Assembly (NCBI GenBank): GCA_043778255.1
Contig: JAYWGN010000055.1
Coordinates: 1 to 64,000, forward strand
Source: JAYWGN01 sp043778255
GTDB taxonomy: Bacteria > Bacteroidota > Bacteroidia > Chitinophagales > Chitinophagaceae
Reading direction: 5' to 3'
DNA length: 64,000 nt
Shown in pieces: positions 1-9,034 of the stretch (position 1 is its first letter; every line of letters begins with the position of its first letter). Under the pieces are notes generated by a model. It saw nothing but the letters and a program-made list of their open reading frames with translations. It was not told the DNA's origin and searched no databases. The position numbers and the translations under genes were made by a program.

Positions 1-25
1 AATGGCGGATATGAAAGGGTAGCTC

Positions 26-54
26 CTCCGTTATTGTTGTAAACAATAACGGAG
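26..54. repeat. Perfect 13-bp inverted repeat (hairpin)
   Basis: CTCCGTTATTGTT at 26-38 is exactly repeated in reverse complement at 42-54 around a 3-nt GTA loop. No T-run follows on either strand, so it does not look like an intrinsic terminator. It is followed by a GC-rich AGCGAAGCGAAG stretch and may be the edge of a dispersed palindromic repeat that continues outside the window. Confidence 0.6.
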
Positions 55-160
55 AGCCGTAGCGAAGCGAAGCCTGTAATAGCCGCATATACAGCTGCAC
101 AATGCTATGCTGTTGCTATTGCCAATATTATAAAAATATATAAAATAAAATATACTTACA

Positions 161-583
161 ATGGAACAAAATAATGAGCCTCAACACATTGAAAAAGTAG
201 TAAAAACCGCCGAAGAATGGAAGGCAATATTGCCGGCCGAAGTGTATGCGGTAAGCCGCCAAAAAGGTACTGAACGGCCTGGTAGCAGTGCTTATGAGCA
301 TAGTGACCAAGTGGGAACTTATAACTGTAGGGCTTGCAACAACCCGCTGTTTTACAGCGATGCAAAGTTTGATAGTGGCTGTGGATGGCCTAGCTTTTAC
401 AAACCTGTTACCAAAAATAGTGTGCTGTATGAGGTAGATAATACCCATGGCATGAAACGTACCGAAGTACTTTGTGGCAGTTGCAACGGCCACTTAGGGC
501 ATGTATTTGACGATGGCCCCAACCCCACAGGCTTGAGGTATTGTATAAATGGGGTGATTTTAAACTTTTATAAAGCTACCTAA
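161..583 (+). CDS. msrB: Peptide-methionine (R)-S-oxide reductase MsrB
   Basis: The enzyme reduces methionine-R-sulfoxide in oxidised proteins using a cysteine thiol, with thioredoxin as usual reductant. The 140-residue single-domain protein has the family landmarks: two zinc-binding CxxC pairs (C56/C59 and C105/C108), the SGCGWPSF motif (residues 72-79), GHLGHVFDDGP, and the catalytic Cys128 in RYCIN. The family usually reads RYCINSVSL; here RYCINGVIL, a mild variation. There is no signal peptide, so it is probably cytoplasmic. The ATG is preceded by an A/T-rich stretch without a Shine-Dalgarno. It looks monocistronic; the next gene starts about 150 bp later. Confidence 0.95.
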   Translation: MEQNNEPQHIEKVVKTAEEWKAILPAEVYAVSRQKGTERPGSSAYEHSDQVGTYNCRACNNPLFYSDAKFDSGCGWPSFYKPVTKNSVLYEVDNTHGMKRTEVLCGSCNGHLGHVFDDGPNPTGLRYCINGVILNFYKAT

Positions 584-732
584 ATTGGCGTGTAATTTAT
601 TGACTATCAGCACCTACTATATAGTGTTGGCAAGTATATTTTTTTTTAATAAAAATAATTAAAATACCTTGCGGTAGTTAATGTAAGCTATCGTCTTACT
701 ATATTGTAAACAACTGCTAAATGTGTGATTAA

Positions 733-1320
733 TTGCAACTAGACCAACTTATTGTGGGCTGCAAAAAGCAAAAAGCCGATTGCCAAAAACTATTATATAA
801 AAATTATTATAATGTTTTGATGTCCATTTGTACAAGGTATGCTACCACCACCGAAGATGCGGAAGAAATGTTTAACAATGGCTTTTTGAAGATCTTTGTA
901 CATATAAATCAATTTGAGGGTAAGGGTTCGTTTGAGGGTTGGATGAAAAAAACGATGGTGAATACTTGTTTAGATTTTTTGAAATCGAAGCATATAAAAT
1001 CGAACGTATTAAGCCATAGTAATATGGAAATAAATGCCAACGAAGACTACTTTGACAGTGTGCTACACAAACAAGGTGTGTATGACACTAATGCCTCACT
1101 TGCTAAATGGAACGATGTGGAATTGCAACAATTATTTGGGCAATTGCCTACACTAACCAAAACGGTATTTAACTTATACGTATTTGAAAATTATTCGCAT
1201 AAGGAAATAAGTAGCGAATTGGGTATAGCCGAAAGAACCTCTCAGTGGCATGTAAGCAATGCTAAAAAAATATTGATAGATGCCTTACAAAATAAAAATA
1301 TAAAAATTGCGGATGGATAA
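733..1320 (+). CDS. RNA polymerase sigma-70 family (ECF-type) sigma factor
   Basis: A 195-residue ECF-size sigma factor. Region 2 (about residues 14-84) carries the typical AEEMFNNGFLKIF and GSFEGWMKKTMVNTCLD blocks. Region 4 (about 130-185) has a helix-turn-helix in SHKEISSELGIAERTSQWH. The start is taken as the TTG directly after an in-frame TAA (730-732); the next in-frame ATG is codon 30 and would remove part of region 2. It overlaps the next gene by ATGGATAA (1313-1320), so the two are translationally coupled. The downstream membrane protein probably acts as its anti-sigma partner. Family assignment is firm; the regulon is unknown. Confidence 0.9.
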   Translation: MQLDQLIVGCKKQKADCQKLLYKNYYNVLMSICTRYATTTEDAEEMFNNGFLKIFVHINQFEGKGSFEGWMKKTMVNTCLDFLKSKHIKSNVLSHSNMEINANEDYFDSVLHKQGVYDTNASLAKWNDVELQQLFGQLPTLTKTVFNLYVFENYSHKEISSELGIAERTSQWHVSNAKKILIDALQNKNIKIADG

Positions 1321-2578
1321 AAACTCTACTATAGAAAATTTACTGAAAACACAACTTGAAAATAGACAATTTGACTACTCAGAATTGCTGTGGAACAAGC
1401 TTGATGCTCAACTACTACCTGTAAGAGATGCCTACAACAAAAAAGAAAAACGAAGGGTAATATGGTGGTGGAGTGCAGCAGCTGTGGTAGCAAGTGCTAT
1501 TGGTGGTACTGTAGTGTACAATGCTACTGAACCTACTGCAAACACATTGGTAAATACTATTGGTATTGGTAAGTATAAAATGCCTACCACTGCTGCTAAC
1601 AGTGAACTTACTAACGCTACTATATACTTTGATAATGGAGTGGATATAACTGGCGTTGATAATATGTTGAAAAATGGTGATGTAACTATTGTAACCCCTT
1701 GGGGTAGCAACGGCACCAATAGCTCTTTGAACAACAAGCACATACTAAAAAGTACTAATAAACCTACTAGTAGTAATGAATACCTAAGTGCTATAGACGA
1801 TGTAAGCAATACAGAAACCACCACTACAGCCGAATACACAACAGCTAAACCACTTGTAATACCTACTGAAAAAACAGTAGCTAAAACAACTGATATGCCT
1901 ACTGTAAATAATGATGTAAAAAACAGTGCTGATAATAAAACCACCGAGGCAAAGCCTAGTGCTACTAAAGCTGCTACCAAAAAAGTGACCAAAAGTACCC
2001 CAGCACAATGGTATGCTACTACTGGGCTTAACATTGCTACACCTATTAATAACCCAAGTTACTTTGTAGGTGGCATTATGCAAAAGCAAATAGATGATAA
2101 GCAGTTTTTTGTGGGTGTAAAAGTGGCTAATAATAAAATGCAGCATCAACTTGTAAGTACCGAAAAAGCAAATACATACCCACAAGTAACCGATGCCGTT
2201 ATTGAAAAAATGACTACCATACAAATACCATTTGGCTACTCATTTAAATTAAATAAAAATAACAGCCGTACCTTACTCAACCTTGGCTTTGAGCCAACTA
2301 TACTAACGGGTGTAAGCACTGTATATTACGATGATAATGGTGTGGTGGGTGGCCCAAGAACGGCTGTAAAAAATAGTGCTTTGTTGAAAAATGCAATTAA
2401 TAAATTTAATGTATCGTTTATAGCTGGTGTACAATTGCCCATAACCAAAGGCATAAACTTTACAAGTACGGTTGGGTATGGTTTGGTTAATATAACGGAT
2501 AAACAGTATTACAATAAATCAATAAAAAATAATAACCTTAAATATATACAAGCAGGTTTGTTGCTTCGTATAAAATAA
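1313..2578 (+). CDS. Membrane-anchored anti-sigma-like protein with C-terminal barrel-like domain
   Basis: A 421-residue protein, start chosen at the ATG overlapping the sigma stop (an in-frame TTG lies two codons upstream). Visible parts: a charged cytoplasmic N-terminus (1-48), one transmembrane segment (about 49-70, rich in W/A/V), a long Thr/Ser/Asn-rich linker (about 75-235), and a C-terminal part (about 240-421) with alternating polar/hydrophobic strands resembling the outer-membrane-barrel domains of Bacteroidota. Gene order and topology suggest that it holds the upstream sigma factor. The barrel-like tail is seen in many Bacteroidota sigma-linked proteins, but its role is unclear. No zinc-finger anti-sigma motif is visible. 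Confidence 0.7.
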   Translation: MDKNSTIENLLKTQLENRQFDYSELLWNKLDAQLLPVRDAYNKKEKRRVIWWWSAAAVVASAIGGTVVYNATEPTANTLVNTIGIGKYKMPTTAANSELTNATIYFDNGVDITGVDNMLKNGDVTIVTPWGSNGTNSSLNNKHILKSTNKPTSSNEYLSAIDDVSNTETTTTAEYTTAKPLVIPTEKTVAKTTDMPTVNNDVKNSADNKTTEAKPSATKAATKKVTKSTPAQWYATTGLNIATPINNPSYFVGGIMQKQIDDKQFFVGVKVANNKMQHQLVSTEKANTYPQVTDAVIEKMTTIQIPFGYSFKLNKNNSRTLLNLGFEPTILTGVSTVYYDDNGVVGGPRTAVKNSALLKNAINKFNVSFIAGVQLPITKGINFTSTVGYGLVNITDKQYYNKSIKNNNLKYIQAGLLLRIK

Positions 2579-2610
2579 AAATTTTCTCGTTTCAATTGTT
2601 TTAGTTACTC

Positions 2611-2641
2611 GAGGGCTCCTTTTTAGTTGCCCTCTTTTTTA
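2611..2641 (+). terminator. Intrinsic terminator after sigma/anti-sigma operon
   Basis: GAGGGC (2611-2616) pairs with GCCCTC (2629-2634) and is followed by a run of six T, 33 bp after the stop of the anti-sigma-like gene. Confidence 0.75.
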
Positions 2642-2764
2642 TGGGGTTTTTTGTATGTTGTTAGTAATAGGCAAAATATTATACTGAAAGTTATTACTCC
2701 TAATTTGTTGCTTTTTTATAGTACTATAATAACTCAACTAATGGATAATGAATAGGTTTATATA

Positions 2765-3240
2765 GCATACCGTAGTAACGGCACTAGAGGGTTTGCTGAG
2801 GTTCGCTGAGGTTATTGTTGAGTTTATCGCTGAGGTTCGCTGAGGTTATCGCAAAGTTTCGCTGAGGTTCGCTGAGGTTGTCGCAGAGGTTATCGCATAC
2901 CGTAGTAACGGCACTAGAAGTTTGGCAGAGGTTATCGCATACCGTAGTAGCGGCACTAGAAGTTTGGCTGAGGTTGTCGCAGAGTTTCGCTGAGGCTATT
3001 GCTAAGTTTCGCTGAGGTTATCGCTGAGGTTATCGCAGAGTTTCGCTGAGGTTATCGTAGAGTTTATTGCTGATGTTGTCGCTGAGGTTATCGCAGAGTT
3101 TCGCAAAGTTTTTTTCGCTTCGCTTAAAAAAGATTTGTATCGCATACCGTAGTAACGGTACAAGAAGTTTGGCAGAGGTTATCGCATACCGTAGTAACGG
3201 CACAAGAAGTTTGGCAGAGGTTATCGCAAAGTTTTTTATC
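2765..3240. repeat. Dispersed repeat array (ACCGTAGTAACGGCAC and GCTGAGGTT modules)
   Basis: This gene-free stretch is built from two interleaved modules. Module A, GCATACCGTAGTAACGGCAC, occurs five times at 2765, 2895, 2937 (one change), 3142 (ends GTAC) and 3184; its core CCGT-AGTA-ACGG is a short palindrome. Module B consists of many copies of (T/A)TCGCTGAGGTT, AAGTTTCGCTGAGG and AGAAGTTTGGCAGAGGTTATC. The same modules recur at 14.1-14.3 kb. Spacing is irregular, unlike a CRISPR array. Short ORFs here (for example 3030-3302 minus and 3067-3315 plus) are translations of the repeat and are not supported as genes. Confidence 0.85.
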
Positions 3241-3342
3241 TTCCCATCAAACTGTCTCCTTTTCAAATTAATTCTTTCATTTCTTAATTCCTTAATTACC
3301 AAGTTAGCACTTTAGCATATTAGCCCATTTTAGCTCCTTCCT

Positions 3343-5055
3343 TTACTTACATACTATTTTAATTTCTATTCTTCTATTTACTTTATGTTCAGTTTCACTA
3401 CAAGTAGTGGCATCATTACATTTATTGAGTAGTTGTGTTTCGCCGTAACCTACTGCTGCTATACGTTCTACTGCTACACCTTTACTTACAATATAAGCAA
3501 CTGAGGCATCGGCTCGTTTTTGTGATAGTACTTGATTATCGGCTGCTGCTCCTCGGCTATCGGTATGGGCACCTAGTTCTACTTTTACCTTTTCGTTATC
3601 TAACATAAATCGTACTAACTTATCTAGTTCAGTTTTTGCTGCTGTATTAAGGTCGTACTTTGCTACATCAAATAGTACGGCTTTTAGCTTTATGGTGTTT
3701 TTACAATCCAATACTTCACTACATATTTGTAGGTTAATAAATACTGTTTTTGCTCTGTCATAATTAGCAGGGTTTATCTGCTCTATATTGCTAAAGTAGT
3801 TTTCTTTTTGCCCATACAATTGGTATTGCTTACCTACAACTACTTGCAATTGGTACGTTCCTAGTTCGTTAGTTATTGTATTTCTTTCTACAAACCCATC
3901 GTCGCTCATAATTACTACTTTAGTGCCGGGCAGTGGGTTTGTGGTATTACATTGGTATATAACACCATTTATTATAAAGTTTTTATCGTTGTAATATATG
4001 GTAGTGGCTACTTGTTTTTTATTATCAAGTTCTTTTGCATTTATTATAGTTTTTTCAAATTGTTGGTTAGCAATTATTGCTTCCAATTGGTAAGTATCTT
4101 TATTTAATTTTTCAAATACGGCTATGCCTTTATCGTTAGTATTTGCTGTAGCTATTGTAGCACCCGTAGCTGACTTTAATACTACTGTAGTGTTGGGCAT
4201 TACAACGCCACTAATTTTATCAACTGCTGTTACGGTAAGTGTAGTAGTTATATCTTTAATTTCTTTTTTCTTTTTTTTGTTAAATAAATAATGTACCCCT
4301 ACACTAGCACCATACGAGTTAATGCTACCTAATGTTGGTACAGCTGTACTTACTATAGCACCATTGTACTTACTATTACTACCCACCGCTATGTAAGGCT
4401 GGTACTGACTTGTAAGCAATAATGCAGGGTCAATATACTCGGCCGTTTTATGTTGGTGTATATAATAACCGCCAACATTGAGGGCTAGTTTTGGTAATAG
4501 TAAATAGTTAAATTTTAGTTGCAGTTTTGTACCTAATACATGTTTTTGATTATACCCTGCAAAAAAATTAGCTAACCTTGGCGTAGTTATATCTTGTACT
4601 AACACCCTACCACCTTTGGCTGATGATATACCCACTCTTGCCAATAATTCTATTGCCCATTTAGCTTTACTCGGTGCTATTTGGTAGTTAGGGCCAACAT
4701 AGTATAGTTGCCTTTTAAGTACGGTAGTACTTTTATTAATATTAACTACGGGTACATTAAAGTTGTTGAGTAGGTTAGTAGTTGGGTACAAGTTGGTGGT
4801 TTGGTGTGTTAACAAATCGGCATCAAACCCAAAGCCCCAATGGTTACTATAATAGTTAAGTGATACATTTTTGAGCCAACCATTTTCGTACTGTACATAA
4901 TTTGCTGTATTGGTTGCTTTTGCCAAATCGTAACCAATGTTAGCACCTAATCGCCAACCGTTATAAGCGATATTTGTTTGGTGTTGTGCTACTATTATTT
5001 GTACTAATAAAATGCTTACTATTAATAGCATTCCTTTTTTAATGGTTAGATTCAT
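3343..5055 (-). CDS. OmpA-family outer-membrane protein (copy 1)
   Basis: A 570-residue exported protein (signal peptide about 1-23). The N-terminal region (about 25-265) looks like an outer-membrane barrel. The middle holds SpaA/carboxypeptidase-regulatory-like beta-sandwich repeats (about 270-430: KISGVVMPNTTVVL, NGVIYQCNTTNPLPGTKVVI). The C-terminus (about 455-570) is an OmpA peptidoglycan-binding domain with LGAHTDSRG and NRRIEIKI. It is the last gene of the minus-strand envelope cluster, 42 bp after the FN3-like gene. The architecture closely matches the protein at 52831-54558, including the YGET(Q/K)L(L/I)NKC and TEH insert before NRR. It probably tethers the outer membrane to peptidoglycan. 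Confidence 0.88.
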   Translation of the reverse strand: MNLTIKKGMLLIVSILLVQIIVAQHQTNIAYNGWRLGANIGYDLAKATNTANYVQYENGWLKNVSLNYYSNHWGFGFDADLLTHQTTNLYPTTNLLNNFNVPVVNINKSTTVLKRQLYYVGPNYQIAPSKAKWAIELLARVGISSAKGGRVLVQDITTPRLANFFAGYNQKHVLGTKLQLKFNYLLLPKLALNVGGYYIHQHKTAEYIDPALLLTSQYQPYIAVGSNSKYNGAIVSTAVPTLGSINSYGASVGVHYLFNKKKKKEIKDITTTLTVTAVDKISGVVMPNTTVVLKSATGATIATANTNDKGIAVFEKLNKDTYQLEAIIANQQFEKTIINAKELDNKKQVATTIYYNDKNFIINGVIYQCNTTNPLPGTKVVIMSDDGFVERNTITNELGTYQLQVVVGKQYQLYGQKENYFSNIEQINPANYDRAKTVFINLQICSEVLDCKNTIKLKAVLFDVAKYDLNTAAKTELDKLVRFMLDNEKVKVELGAHTDSRGAAADNQVLSQKRADASVAYIVSKGVAVERIAAVGYGETQLLNKCNDATTCSETEHKVNRRIEIKIVCK

Positions 5056-5097
5056 CGGTTAACTTTTATTATTTTACAACTCAATATCAATTAAAAA

Positions 5098-5973
5098 CTA
5101 TTGGTTTTTATTTGCCTCAATTATTTGTTTAATTGTGCTTACGCTAAATGTTTTTGGTTCACTTATACCTTGGCTGCCTAGTGCATCACTTATTAAAGGT
5201 TGCCTATTATCGCCGAGTGTTTGTATAGTCCATACATACTTTTTTACGGTACTATCGGCAAAGCTTAGCTGTGGTTGCCATAGGTACTGTGTGGTAGCTA
5301 TTACATCCTTATCGAGCAATGGCATATTAGCCCTTACGGCTTGGTTGGGTGTTTGGTTAAGCAATACTTCAAATACTGCTAACCTATACACCACTACATT
5401 GGCAGGTGCAGGTGCTACTGGCGACCATCTAAATATTATTGCCGTTTGTGCTATTTCTTTTTGTAGTACCTCATCGCTGTAGGGCTTTATTAATATAGGC
5501 AATACAATAGGGGCAATTGTAAAAAACCTTGCTACCGTATTGCTAATAGGTATAGGTTGGTTAATGCCTATACATTGTACCGTTACTTGGTAGCTGCCAC
5601 TAGGCAACTGGCCACTTTGGTTTAGTTTTAGTTGAGTGTTTTTTTCAAATACCAAGGCTGTTAGGTCCAACACATCTATAGCATACAATATACTAGTAGT
5701 GCCTCCCGTTATACGCTTTGTGGCAGCTGCTTGTAGGTTAGTAGTTGCTATGGTACTGCCATTGGCATCTTTAATGGTAGTGTTTATTTTGTAGGTAACG
5801 GTGCTAGTTGCAGCACCAGGCAGGGTGGCTACAAGTGTAAGCATATCGGCTCGGGTACTCCACATACTAAGGTTGGCTATTGGCCTTGCATTTACCGATA
5901 GGGTAAGGTTAATTTGTGCATTTACACTACGTGTAAATAAAATTAAAAAACAAAGTGTTGTATATTTTTTCAT
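5098..5973 (-). CDS. Secreted protein with FN3-like domain, function unknown
   Basis: About 291 residues with signal peptide MKKYTTLCFLILFTRSVNA. The first half is a beta-rich domain ending in LPSGSYQVTVQC. The second half is an FN3-like module with FRWSPVAPAPANVVVYRL and VWTIQTLGDN. The same layout is seen in residues 1-290 of the protein at 12078-13973 (LQPGDYELCVQ, FRWTPCLP, IWNVQA), so the two are paralogous. An in-frame TTG at 5994 would extend the protein into the previous gene; the ATG at 5973 directly precedes the signal peptide and is preferred. It lies 11 bp after the barrel gene, almost certainly in one operon. Confidence 0.7.
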   Translation of the reverse strand: MKKYTTLCFLILFTRSVNAQINLTLSVNARPIANLSMWSTRADMLTLVATLPGAATSTVTYKINTTIKDANGSTIATTNLQAAATKRITGGTTSILYAIDVLDLTALVFEKNTQLKLNQSGQLPSGSYQVTVQCIGINQPIPISNTVARFFTIAPIVLPILIKPYSDEVLQKEIAQTAIIFRWSPVAPAPANVVVYRLAVFEVLLNQTPNQAVRANMPLLDKDVIATTQYLWQPQLSFADSTVKKYVWTIQTLGDNRQPLISDALGSQGISEPKTFSVSTIKQIIEANKNQ

Positions 5974-5984
5974 GTTATATTTTT

Positions 5985-7751
5985 TTATTTCCAACGGTAG
6001 GTAATGCCTGTACGTACAAAACTTTCTAAATAATTAGCCCCAGTTAATGCTGTGGGTGGCGCTAACTCATTGCCGTACTGAAACAGGTTACTGTTTACAT
6101 AAAAGTTCCAATTTATTTTTTTGGTTACTGCCCAATCGGCACTGGTATTGAGTAGTAAATTATTATTGGGTACAAAGCTTTGGCTTTTGCTTATAGTGTA
6201 TTGTACTTGCCCTTTCCACCTTATTTTGTTATTACATAGCGGTGCCGATATACCACTTGTTAGTGTAAATAATTGTAGTGTGAATGAAGGAATTTTATTA
6301 ATAAAATAAACTACCGTAAAATCAGGTGCTGCTTTTTTTTCAAAAAAGGTAGGTACATAACTCATCATGGCTGTATGGGTATTGTTAATTGTAAGGGTTG
6401 CTGTACTTGAGCCTGGCGGTATAAATGACTCTTTATATTTGCTATAACTATAATTGAACGATAGTAGGTTAAGCATTGTTTTGGTACTCCATGTAAATGT
6501 AGGGCTTACGCTAAAATCGTTACTTACATTTTTAATAGAAGGCAAGCCTAATGTGAGTCCGTTGGTATTAAACCCAAAATTGTTGTAACTAACATTGAGG
6601 TTAAACTTATCGTTAAATTGTGTAAAGCAATTAATGTTAGCAATAAGCTGATTAGCCCTTACACCTGTGCTACCGCTAAAATGGTTGATACGGTTACCCA
6701 CACTTGCAACTACATTTGTTTTGTAATTATCGGTTTTGGTTTTCCAAGCATCAAACTTTGTATTCAATGTTACATCCAACCTATCGGGTTGTAAAAAAGG
6801 GAAACCCATGGTTTGGTACCCTGCACCTAAATATTTTGTTTTTAAGCCAATATCAAAATGTTTACCCTTTTTACCGAAGGTTAAATTACCTGCATAATCC
6901 TTAATGGTACTGGCATTGGCAGTAATAAATGGCTTAATAGAACTTACGCCACCTGGCGGTGGAATGCCTACGGTAGTGTTGGTAGTAAATAAACCTTGAG
7001 CCATTTCAGCCTCGGCATAGTAGCCTTTTTTAAATAGCTTACCTAGTGTAACACTGGCTACAAAAGCCTCTTGAGGATCTACATTGGCAGGGTTGGGTAG
7101 TAACGGAAATGGTGTGGTGCTATTATTTACATCTTTACCTTTAGCTAATGTTAATAATGCTTTGTAGCTACCTTCTTTTTGTTTGCCTGCTTGCAGCATC
7201 CAATGGGTACGCTTATAAGCACCAAGCAGTGTGGGTAGTATTGGGTTTATGGTTTGTTGTGATACTCCTGTAAACAGTTTGAATACATTATTTTTAGGAG
7301 GCTTTAAATCCACCCCTACGCCAAATATGCCAATATCGCCAGTGGTAAGTTCGGTATAATTTAGGTATTGTGTACCCAGCTGCAACTCTGCCCACTTATA
7401 CTTGGGGTTAATAGAAAAATTGTTAAGCGGATTGGTAATAAACTGCCCCAAACTTAATGGCCTTATAGCTGGCAATGCACCAAATGGACCAAATACACTA
7501 GTAGGCTTTGCAGCAAAATTAAAGTTGAATGGAATGCTTAAATTTTTGCCCACATTTACCGTAGGTGCTATACTAAACCTTAGCTGATTATAAGGCCGCC
7601 GTGGTGTATAAAAAATGGGTGTACCCGGATTGGTGCTTAACCCATAATGCTCGTAAGTACTCCCCAAAGTACCACTGATAGATACTTTGGGCTTAGTTTG
7701 AGCCATTGCTGTAAGGTTGGTGATTAAAAAAATACTGAGGATTAGTTTCAT
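5985..7751 (-). CDS. Putative outer-membrane beta-barrel protein
   Basis: A 588-residue protein with a signal peptide ending at TAMAQ. The rest is a series of amphipathic strands (for example FKLFTGVSQQ, WELQ-like turns, LNLLSFNYSYSKYKES) and ends in an aromatic/charged strand (FVRTGITYRWK), as expected for a large porin-like barrel. It overlaps the T9SS cargo gene by 4 bp (ATGA), showing translational coupling. I do not recognise a named family. Its position between a secreted cargo and an OmpA protein fits an export or anchoring role at the outer membrane, but this is inference. Confidence 0.65.
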   Translation of the reverse strand: MKLILSIFLITNLTAMAQTKPKVSISGTLGSTYEHYGLSTNPGTPIFYTPRRPYNQLRFSIAPTVNVGKNLSIPFNFNFAAKPTSVFGPFGALPAIRPLSLGQFITNPLNNFSINPKYKWAELQLGTQYLNYTELTTGDIGIFGVGVDLKPPKNNVFKLFTGVSQQTINPILPTLLGAYKRTHWMLQAGKQKEGSYKALLTLAKGKDVNNSTTPFPLLPNPANVDPQEAFVASVTLGKLFKKGYYAEAEMAQGLFTTNTTVGIPPPGGVSSIKPFITANASTIKDYAGNLTFGKKGKHFDIGLKTKYLGAGYQTMGFPFLQPDRLDVTLNTKFDAWKTKTDNYKTNVVASVGNRINHFSGSTGVRANQLIANINCFTQFNDKFNLNVSYNNFGFNTNGLTLGLPSIKNVSNDFSVSPTFTWSTKTMLNLLSFNYSYSKYKESFIPPGSSTATLTINNTHTAMMSYVPTFFEKKAAPDFTVVYFINKIPSFTLQLFTLTSGISAPLCNNKIRWKGQVQYTISKSQSFVPNNNLLLNTSADWAVTKKINWNFYVNSNLFQYGNELAPPTALTGANYLESFVRTGITYRWK

Positions 7752-8953
7752 AAAATCATAATTTTTTTGGTGTTAGCATACTCAGCAGTATTTATTTTAA
7801 TAAAATAAATGCCTTTGGCTACACCTATAGTTGGTACTTGAAAAGTATTGAAACCTGCCTCTACTTTTTTGCTTACTGTACTTATTAATTTGCCATTGGT
7901 TTGCCATAGCGATATAGTAACTGGCATAGCTTTAGTTTGGTGTGTGGTTACACTTATATTGTTTATACTTTGTGTAATGTTCCAGTCATTTTCATTGTTG
8001 GTAGTTTTTATTTTAATTATAGTAGAGTAATAGTAGCTACCATTTTTATCTACTATTTTTAACCTGTAAAATGTTTGTGGTACAGTTACTGTATTTACAT
8101 CGGTATAAGTATAGCTTGTACTTGTAGGGTTTTCATTAATAGTTTTTATGGGTGTAAATGTTATACCATCGGTACTTTTTTCTAATAGGAAAGTAGCTAT
8201 AGCGGCATTATTAGTAACTGACCATTGCAACAAATTTTGATTGTTAGCATTAATACCATTAAAAGCAGTGAGGTATAATGGTGTTACAATTGCCTCTTCA
8301 TAATAAAACCAATGTTGTGCTGTAACCTGTGCTCCGCCACTATTTAAGCCATCGCCACCTACAAATGTGGTGTAGCAATCTAAGTCGCTACCATCAAAAT
8401 ATAACTGCCTACAAATAATGTAAGTAGTATTGGGCAATACAGCATATTGGCGGTACTTAACAGTTGGGTTAAGTGCCGATGCTACTAAGGTTGGGGTAAT
8501 GGTATTAGTACCACAAGTACCTGTTTTTTGTATTATTTTATAATCTTGACATACAGCATCGCAATTAATTTGTACTTGAGCAATATTTAAAATATTGAGT
8601 TTGTTAGTACCTGCTGCAGTAGTTACCTCTGTACAAAATTCGTGTTTGTATGCACCATTTACAAGCAAAGCTTGTGGTCTTACATCTTGCCAAGTGGTAG
8701 GCACAGTAGGTAATACATAAGTGCTTTGGGTGGTTATAAATGTGTTGATAGCAGCATCGCTTAAAGCCTTTGTAGCAAAGCTACTTTTGTTGCAGGGTGT
8801 ACCACCTGTAATATTGGCCTCGCTACAATTGCAAGGGCTTAATGTGCTTATAGCTTGGGCTGCACCTGTGCCAGTGCAAGGGTCGGGTACTTGAGCATAA
8901 GCTGCAAATAGTATACTGTTAATGAATAATAGTAAGAGGATTAATTTTTTCAT
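7748..8953 (-). CDS. Secreted protein with type IX secretion C-terminal sorting domain
   Basis: A 401-residue protein with signal peptide MKKLILLLLFINSILFAAYAQ. The N-terminal part is Cys-containing (CTGTGA, CNCSEA, CDAVCQDYK). Next comes a region (about 235-325) typical of T9SS cargo: LTAFNGINANNQNLLQW, FLLEKSTDG, FYRLKIVDKNG. The last about 70 residues match the type A sorting domain: PVTISLWQTNGKLIS, GFNTFQVPTIGVAKGIYFIKI and a basic end KKIMIL. It is therefore predicted to cross the outer membrane through the PorSS/T9SS machinery and be anchored or released. The passenger function is unknown. It overlaps the following barrel gene by 4 bp. Confidence 0.82.
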   Translation of the reverse strand: MKKLILLLLFINSILFAAYAQVPDPCTGTGAAQAISTLSPCNCSEANITGGTPCNKSSFATKALSDAAINTFITTQSTYVLPTVPTTWQDVRPQALLVNGAYKHEFCTEVTTAAGTNKLNILNIAQVQINCDAVCQDYKIIQKTGTCGTNTITPTLVASALNPTVKYRQYAVLPNTTYIICRQLYFDGSDLDCYTTFVGGDGLNSGGAQVTAQHWFYYEEAIVTPLYLTAFNGINANNQNLLQWSVTNNAAIATFLLEKSTDGITFTPIKTINENPTSTSYTYTDVNTVTVPQTFYRLKIVDKNGSYYYSTIIKIKTTNNENDWNITQSINNISVTTHQTKAMPVTISLWQTNGKLISTVSKKVEAGFNTFQVPTIGVAKGIYFIKINTAEYANTKKIMIL

Positions 8954-8991
8954 AAGTTTTATTTTTAGGTTTTTTTTTGATTAATAAAATA

Positions 8992-9019
8992 AACTCGGCA
9001 GCAGTAACACTGCCGAGTT
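8992..9019 (-). terminator. Terminator-like hairpin between cluster genes
   Basis: A perfect 10-bp stem AACTCGGCAG / CTGCCGAGTT with an 8-nt loop. On the minus strand it is followed by TTTATTTTATT. It lies just after the stop of the gene ending at 9035 and could lower expression of the downstream half of the cluster. Confidence 0.6.
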
Positions 9020-9034
9020 AGTAGTTGCACTTGG

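Noticed and set aside
1415..2224. Long minus-strand ORFs inside the anti-sigma-like gene
   Set aside because: Shadow frames of a Thr/Ser-rich coding region; the plus-strand gene is coupled to the sigma gene.
3030..3315. Overlapping ORFs on both strands (82 and 90 codons) with repeated peptides
   Set aside because: They are translations of the dispersed DNA repeat, which is itself open in several frames; no start signal and no family resemblance.
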